A stretch of 64,000 nucleotides of DNA, taken from assembly GCF_021390395.1 (NCBI RefSeq), contig NZ_JAJUWT010000013.1, positions 1-64,000 of the forward strand, in the 5' to 3' direction. Of the stretch, positions 59,465 to 64,000 are shown one piece after another. The notes under the pieces were generated by a model. That model was not told the origin of the DNA and made no database searches. It saw nothing but the letters and a program-made list of their open reading frames with translations. This DNA is from Saccharothrix sp. S26. GTDB lineage: Bacteria; Actinomycetota; Actinomycetes; Mycobacteriales; Pseudonocardiaceae. The position numbers and the translations under genes were made by a program. Each line of letters opens with the position of its first letter. Position 1 is the stretch's first letter.

Positions 59465-60409
59465 TCACCGGGCCGGTAGCTGGGCCAGCGTCCGGGTGAC
59501 GTTGTGCTCGACGATCTCCAGCATCCCGGCGCGGTCGGGGAAGTCGCCGTCCAGCAGGCGCAGCGGGCCGGCCACCAGGGACAGGTAGGTGGCCAGGCGG
59601 TAGAACGCGAGCCGGGCCGGGTCGAGGTCCGGTGTGGCGAAGTGGCGGTAGTGGGGGCCGAAGCGCAGTTCGAGGAAGGCGTGTTCCCACTCGACGTCGA
59701 ACGGCATCACGCCCTCGATGTCGATGAGCACCGGCTCGTCCAGGTCAGCGTCGACCAGGACGTGGTCGGGGCCCAGCTCGCCGTGCACCAGGCCGAACCG
59801 CGACCGCGGCACGACGGCGGCGTGCCGCGTCACCAGGAGCTCGGCCAGCCGTTCCCGCGCGTCGGCGATCCGGTCGACCCGGGCGGCGGCCTCGGCGAGG
59901 TGGGTGAGCGCCCGGCGCAGCACGACGTGCTCCACGCCGTGCTGCGCCGGGTCGACGCGGTGGGCGTGCATCGCGCGCACCGCGTCACCGAGCCGTGCCA
60001 GCACGCGTTCGGCCCGCCGCGGCTCACGGGCGATCGACTCCTCCAGCGTGCCGCCGCGCACGTCCTCGACCACCGCCACGTCACCCAGCGCCCCACCCGG
60101 CTCACGCAGGAGCACCCGGGGCACGCGGACGCCCACGGCGGAGAGCCGGTCGTGCGCGTCCTCGAACAGGCTCAACCCCGTGGCGTGCGGGAACTGCGCG
60201 TCCGCGTGGGCGTCGGGCCAGAAGTCCTCGTCCGGGTGCCAGACGTAGGCGACCCCACTGCCGCCGTCGGCCAACCGCAGCCGGTAGACCCCCTTCTTCG
60301 TCCCACCCCGCAACCGCTCGACCGACACCAACTCCCGAGGCCCGAACGCCTCCCGCGCCACACCGCGCAGGTCGTCGACCCCGAGCTGCCCGCGCCTCAC
60401 GCTTCCCAT
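59465..60409 (-). CDS. APH-fold phosphotransferase family protein
   Basis: 314 residues from ATG 60409 (GTG 60424 possible). Aminoglycoside-phosphotransferase fold: glycine-type loop RLRGGTKKGVYRLRLADGG, then the catalytic loop VHGELGPDHVLVDADLDEP where the usual HGDxxxxN reads HGE...H, and IDIEG in place of DFG/D. These replacements are shared by a subgroup of actinobacterial phosphotransferases, so it is probably not inactive. Substrate unknown; resistance should not be assumed. Confidence 0.82.
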   Translation of the reverse strand: MGSVRRGQLGVDDLRGVAREAFGPRELVSVERLRGGTKKGVYRLRLADGGSGVAYVWHPDEDFWPDAHADAQFPHATGLSLFEDAHDRLSAVGVRVPRVLLREPGGALGDVAVVEDVRGGTLEESIAREPRRAERVLARLGDAVRAMHAHRVDPAQHGVEHVVLRRALTHLAEAAARVDRIADARERLAELLVTRHAAVVPRSRFGLVHGELGPDHVLVDADLDEPVLIDIEGVMPFDVEWEHAFLELRFGPHYRHFATPDLDPARLAFYRLATYLSLVAGPLRLLDGDFPDRAGMLEIVEHNVTRTLAQLPAR

Positions 60410-60480
60410 GCCGACGATGGTCACGCACGCGCGATCACCCTGTCTTCCGGTTTCGACCTCGTCGGGGGGTGCGGAGCGGC

Positions 60481-61062
60481 ATGATCGCCGGTGGGGGTGG
60501 GGATGTGTCGAAGGTTCTCGTGTGGTTCGTGGGCGGGGTCGCCGTCGCCGCGGCAGCGGTGTGCGGCGTGGCGGCGCGACCCGCATCGGTCGCGGGGCAG
60601 GCCCGACCCTGGTCCGGAACCGTGCCGTCGAGCGAGGTCGAGGCGGCTTGGGCGCGCTGCGCCGAACTCGTGGCCGCGGCGGAGACCTTCACCTCGGGTC
60701 CCGCGCTGCTGCGGGAGGACGGCTACCTCGTCGTGACCGCCATCTCGCGCACCGCGCTGGTGAAGTGCGAGGTCCGCGAGTCGTCGGTCTCGGTCAGCTC
60801 CAGCGACGTCGACGGCCCCCTCCGCGACCACCCGTTCGCCATCACCATGGGGTCGGGTCGCACGGACGGGTCGGGGAGCACCACGGTCGGGTACGCGGGC
60901 GAGGACGTGGCGGCGGTGCGGTTCCGCGCCCCGGACGGCCGGGTGGTCCCGGGGCGCGTGGCGGCGGGGGTGTTCCTGGTCGACCTGCCCGGGTCGGACG
61001 AGTACTCGGACTTCACCCACGAGGCGTTCGACGCGGCCGGGGCGCTGATCCCCGGCCGCTGA
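60481..61062 (+). CDS. Hypothetical secreted or membrane-anchored protein (193 aa)
   Basis: 193 residues from ATG 60481, or GTG 60505. One N-terminal hydrophobic segment (VLVWFVGGVAVAAAAVCGVA) then a polar extracellular part with a Cys pair (WARCAEL, VKCEVRE) and a beta-rich end (VAAVRFRAPDGRVVPGRVA). No family recognised. The longer frame extending upstream is the antisense of the phosphotransferase and is not used. Confidence 0.65.
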   Translation: MIAGGGGDVSKVLVWFVGGVAVAAAAVCGVAARPASVAGQARPWSGTVPSSEVEAAWARCAELVAAAETFTSGPALLREDGYLVVTAISRTALVKCEVRESSVSVSSSDVDGPLRDHPFAITMGSGRTDGSGSTTVGYAGEDVAAVRFRAPDGRVVPGRVAAGVFLVDLPGSDEYSDFTHEAFDAAGALIPGR

Positions 61063-61068
61063 GCCGCG

Positions 61069-61863
61069 TCACGGCAGGATCGAGTCGACGTAGCCGCCGT
61101 CCACGCGCACCGCCGCGCCGGTCGTCGCCGACGCCTGCGGTGAGGCCAGGTAGACGACCAGGTTGCCGATCTCCTCCGGCTCGATCAGCCGACCGAGCAG
61201 GGACTGCGGCCGGTGCACGCGCATGAACTCCCGCTGGGCCTCCTCCCACCCCAGCGAGCGGTCCACCAGTTGGTAGACGAAGTCCTCCACGCCGCCGGTG
61301 TGCGTCGGCCCCGCGATCACGCAGTTCACCGTGACGCCGCTGCCCGCCGCCTCCTTGGCGAACCCCCGCGACACACCCAGCAGCGCCGTCTTCGACACGC
61401 CGTAGTGGATCATCTCCGCGGGGATCACCACGGCCGAGTCGCTGGCGATGTACTGCACCCGGCCCCACCCGCGCTCCCGCATGCCCGGCAGGTAGGCCCG
61501 GGTCAGCCGGACGGCCGCGAGCACGTTGACCTCGAAGTACCGCCGCCACTCGTCGTCGGTGATCTCCAACGCGGGCCGCGCGCCGAACACGCCGACGTTG
61601 TTCACCAGCACGTCGACCTCGGGCAGTGCCGCGACCAGCGACGCCGCGCCCTCCGCCGTCGACACGTCCGCCGCCACGCCGACCACGTCCGCACCCGGCA
61701 CCACCGCGCGCAGCCGTGCCGCGGCCTCCTCGACCACGTCGGCCTTGCGCCCGTTCACCGCCGTCCGCGCGCCGGCCCGCGCCAGCGCCGCCGCGATCGC
61801 CTCGCCGATGCCCTGCGTCGAACCGGTGACCAACGCCGTCTTCCCGCTCAGATCCAGGTGCAT
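61069..61863 (-). CDS. Short-chain dehydrogenase/reductase (SDR)
   Basis: 264 residues, classical SDR: cofactor site VTGSTQGIGEAIAAALARAG, NNVGVFGA (NNAG-type), catalytic Ser in YIASDSAV and YxxxK as MIHYGVSKTALLG. C-terminal VVYLASPQASATTGAAVRVD is typical. Oxidises or reduces a small alcohol or ketone; substrate unknown. It is 38 bases after the decarboxylase-like gene on the same strand. Confidence 0.9.
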   Translation of the reverse strand: MHLDLSGKTALVTGSTQGIGEAIAAALARAGARTAVNGRKADVVEEAAARLRAVVPGADVVGVAADVSTAEGAASLVAALPEVDVLVNNVGVFGARPALEITDDEWRRYFEVNVLAAVRLTRAYLPGMRERGWGRVQYIASDSAVVIPAEMIHYGVSKTALLGVSRGFAKEAAGSGVTVNCVIAGPTHTGGVEDFVYQLVDRSLGWEEAQREFMRVHRPQSLLGRLIEPEEIGNLVVYLASPQASATTGAAVRVDGGYVDSILP

Positions 61864-61900
61864 GGCGACGATGATCGCGCACCGGGCGCGACCCCGCCGG

Positions 61901-63301
61901 TCACGAGTACAGCGACCCCAGGAACTCCACCAGCAGCCGTTCCCTCAACGCCGGACCGGCCGCCGCGAGCAGCGCGTTCACCGTCGCCATCCGGTCGGGC
62001 AGCACGCGGTCGCCGCCGCCCAGGCCCGCCGCCGCGAGCAGCCCGGCGAACTCCTCGGGCGTGAGCGAGCCGGGGTCCAGCGCGCCGAGGAACGCGACGA
62101 TCTCCGGCTCGACCCGCACCGGCCCGGCCTCCGTCGCCGCCTCCACCGACGCGCGCAGGTCGGCCAGCAGCTCCTCCTCGTGCCCCGCGTTCGCCGCCGT
62201 CACGGTGAGGTGCAGGTTGGCGGGGGAGGAGCGGTGGGCGAACTGCGGCTGCACGTACCAGTTCCGCGCCTTCATCTCGTCGGCCACGGTGAACACGTCG
62301 AAGTCGTCGCGCGAGGCCGTGACCGCCAGCAACGTCGCCGCGGGTGTGCCCAGCACCCGCAACCCGTCGATCTCCTCGATGCCCTCGCGCAACACCCGCG
62401 TGCTCTCCAACGCCTGGAGCGCGAGCGTGCGGTAGCCCTCGTCACCGATGTGCCGCAGCACGGCCCACGCGGCAGCCAGCGGTCCACCTGATCGGGTGGA
62501 CTGGGTGGTCGAGTTCAGCATCGTGTAACCAGGCCACGCGGCCGACGCGAAGTACTGGGTCCGGCGCAGGTCGGCCGACGCGTGCAGCAGCACGGACGTC
62601 CCCTTCGGGCAGTACGCGTACTTGTGCAGGTCCACCGAGATGCTGGTGACACCCGGCACGGAGAAGTCGAACGGCGGCACGTCCGCGGCGTGCGGCAGCA
62701 CCCACCCGCCGATGCACGCGTCGACGTGGCAGCGCACCCCGCGCGCCAGCGCGGCGGCCGCGATCTCGGCGACCGGGTCGACCACCCCGTGGGCGTACGA
62801 CGGCGCGCTGGCCACCACCAACACGGTGGAGTCGTCGATCGCGGCGGCCATCGCCCGCGGATCGGCCCGGAACGTCTCCGGGTCGACCGGCACCAGGACC
62901 GCCCGCACGCCGAAGTAGTGCGCGGCCTTGTGGAACGCCGCGTGCGCGGTCTCCGGCAGCACCATCGAGGGTCGCTCGACGTCCGGTCGCGAGTCCCGCG
63001 CGGCCACCACCGCGAGCAGGCACGACTCGGTGCCGCCCGAGGTCACCGAGCCGACCGTCGCGTCACCGCCGCCCAGCAACCGGGCCGCGGTCCGCACCAC
63101 GTCGTTCTCCAGCCGCAGCAGGCTGGGGAACGCGGTCGGGTCGAGCCCGTTCACCGACGACGCCAGCGCGTGCGCGGAGGCGGCCAGCTCGTCCAGCCCC
63201 GGCAGCGCGCTGTCGTAGACGTAGGCCAACGTCCGCCCGCCGTGCGTGGGCAGGTCGCCGGCCCGCAGCGCGCGCAGCTCGGCCAAGACGTCGTCGGTCA
63301 C
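61901..63301 (-). CDS. PLP-dependent decarboxylase / sphingosine-1-phosphate lyase-like enzyme
   Basis: 466 residues. Group II PLP decarboxylase fold of the S1P-lyase branch: SVTSGGTESCLLAVVAARDS (phosphate-binding region), PETAHAAFHKAAHYFGVRAV, HVDACIGGWVLPHA with the PLP-ring Asp, and SVDLHKYAYCPKGTSVLLHA with the Schiff-base Lys. Substrate could be an amino acid or a phosphorylated amino alcohol. It overlaps the MFS gene upstream by ATGA, suggesting the transporter supplies or removes its substrate. Confidence 0.87.
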   Translation of the reverse strand: MTDDVLAELRALRAGDLPTHGGRTLAYVYDSALPGLDELAASAHALASSVNGLDPTAFPSLLRLENDVVRTAARLLGGGDATVGSVTSGGTESCLLAVVAARDSRPDVERPSMVLPETAHAAFHKAAHYFGVRAVLVPVDPETFRADPRAMAAAIDDSTVLVVASAPSYAHGVVDPVAEIAAAALARGVRCHVDACIGGWVLPHAADVPPFDFSVPGVTSISVDLHKYAYCPKGTSVLLHASADLRRTQYFASAAWPGYTMLNSTTQSTRSGGPLAAAWAVLRHIGDEGYRTLALQALESTRVLREGIEEIDGLRVLGTPAATLLAVTASRDDFDVFTVADEMKARNWYVQPQFAHRSSPANLHLTVTAANAGHEEELLADLRASVEAATEAGPVRVEPEIVAFLGALDPGSLTPEEFAGLLAAAGLGGGDRVLPDRMATVNALLAAAGPALRERLLVEFLGSLYS

Positions 63302-64000
63302 GTGGTCTCCTCACGCAGCAGGGGCAGGGCCGCCAACGCCAGCACGGCCGGGATGACGGTGAAACCGAGCAGCGCGGCCGTCACCGCGCCGGAGGACTGC
63401 ACAGCCGACCCGTCGGTGCTCGCGGCGTACCCGCCCGCGGCCAGGACCAGCCCGTACACGCCGGGGCCGAGCGCGAGCCCCAACGTCTCGCCCGCCGTCC
63501 ACACCCCGGAGAACAGGCCGGCCCGGGTCGTGCCGGTCCGCCGTTCCTCCGCGGTGATCACGTCCGGCAGCATGGCCAGGGGGAACACCTGCATCCCCGC
63601 GTACCCGACGCCGATCACGGCCATCAGCGCGAGCACGGCCGCGACCGGCAGCACGCGTGAAGCGGTCAGCCCGGCCACCGCGACCGCGAACACCACCGAC
63701 GCGGCGACCAGCCCGACCCGCTTGCCGTGCCGCCGCCCGACGCGCTGCCACAGCGGCATCACCAGCAGCGCGGGCCCGACGAACCCGGCGAACAACGCCG
63801 TCTGCAGGCCCGGTTCGCCCAGCACCAGCCGGGCGAAGTAGTCGACGCCCGCGAGCATGGTCCCCAGCCCCACGGCCTGCACCACGAACACGGCCAGCAG
63901 CAGCCGGAACGGCCGCGACCCGCGCACCACGGCCACCAGTTCGCGCACACCGGCCGCCGACGAGACCCGCCGGGACGCCGGCGCGCCGCGCGTGCCGACG
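63298..64000 (-). CDS. MFS transporter of GPH type, C-terminal half (runs off right edge)
   Basis: The frame is open through 64000, so the N-terminal half lies outside the window. The visible part (about 234 residues) has six TM segments: FRLLLAVFVVQAVGLGTMLA, then RVGRRHGKRVGLVAASVVFA as the internal motif A and FPLAMLPDVITAEERRTGTT, a GPH (glycoside-pentoside-hexuronide:cation symporter) signature. It is co-translated with the PLP enzyme (ATGA overlap). Substrate unknown. Confidence 0.85.
   Translation of the reverse strand, partial: VGTRGAPASRRVSSAAGVRELVAVVRGSRPFRLLLAVFVVQAVGLGTMLAGVDYFARLVLGEPGLQTALFAGFVGPALLVMPLWQRVGRRHGKRVGLVAASVVFAVAVAGLTASRVLPVAAVLALMAVIGVGYAGMQVFPLAMLPDVITAEERRTGTTRAGLFSGVWTAGETLGLALGPGVYGLVLAAGGYAASTDGSAVQSSGAVTAALLGFTVIPAVLALAALPLLREETT

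Noticed and set aside
59465-60409. Aminoglycoside resistance gene
   Set aside because: The catalytic loop differs from true APH enzymes and the fold has many other substrates.
1-64000. CRISPR arrays, transposases, phage genes
   Set aside because: No regularly spaced repeats of CRISPR size, no transposase or phage protein recognised on either strand.

Overview
The window is very GC-rich (estimated around 72%). It has actinomycete-style ribosome binding sites, GTG starts and extensive 4-base gene overlaps. Gene content (tandem secreted pectate lyases, AA10 LPMO, MbtH-NRPS operon, ArsR-SRPBCC pair, KatE-type catalase) fits a soil actinobacterium. My best guess is the Pseudonocardiales (Saccharothrix/Lentzea/Actinosynnema type); this is inference, since no rRNA or marker gene is present. 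No CRISPR array, insertion sequence, phage gene or replication origin was seen.

Layout. 1-8.7 kb: the end of a secreted protein with two discoidin-like domains, a phytase-like esterase gene interrupted by an amber stop, a small zinc-ribbon-like protein, a divergent XRE regulator/MFS pair, and a four-gene overlapping TelA-type operon (binding-protein-like protein, TelA, lipoprotein fusing a binding-protein domain to a VWA domain, XpaC-like protein). 9-17.2 kb: a plant-polysaccharide block with GH10 xylanase, SGNH esterase, AA10 LPMO and a tandem operon of four PL1 pectate lyases, each with recognisable operator-like palindromes and strong terminator hairpins. A truncated TIR-domain gene sits between LPMO and pectate lyases, and a tRNA-Arg(ACG) follows upstream of the lyases. 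18-34.5 kb: metabolic genes (isochorismatase-like hydrolase, FMO remnant, PEP mutase-like enzyme, DHA2 exporter, M20 peptidase, ArsR-SRPBCC, a decaying MerR/methyltransferase pair, STAS protein, ATP-grasp, GNAT, large catalase, PQQ-type sugar dehydrogenase, bile-acid/sodium symporter family protein).

34.6-55.9 kb: a leftward nonribosomal peptide operon, nearly every junction overlapping: mbtH, NRPS-1 (C-A-PCP fused to a full LanB-like lantibiotic dehydratase domain), NRPS-2 (C-A-PCP), a kynurenine-3-monooxygenase-like FAD enzyme, a DUF6875-like protein, NRPS-3 (C-A-PCP), an MFS exporter, NRPS-4 (C-A-PCP-thioester reductase) and an O-methyltransferase-like enzyme. There is no thioesterase and no epimerase, so release is predicted to be reductive (aldehyde or alcohol). 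The NRPS-LanB fusion is the most unusual thing in the window: it suggests aminoacyl-tRNA-dependent chemistry on a carrier-protein-bound intermediate. A single TTA codon in NRPS-1 suggests bldA control.

56-64 kb: an arabinan-degrading pair (GH43 with ricin-type lectin domain, GH43-like with AbfB/CBM42) behind two LacI-type operators, then an APH-fold phosphotransferase, a small secreted protein, an SDR, a PLP decarboxylase/sphingosine-phosphate-lyase-like enzyme and the C-terminal part of a GPH-type MFS transporter running off the right edge. Five genes in the window (phytase-like, TIR, FMO, MerR, methyltransferase) look broken, an unusual local concentration of decay.
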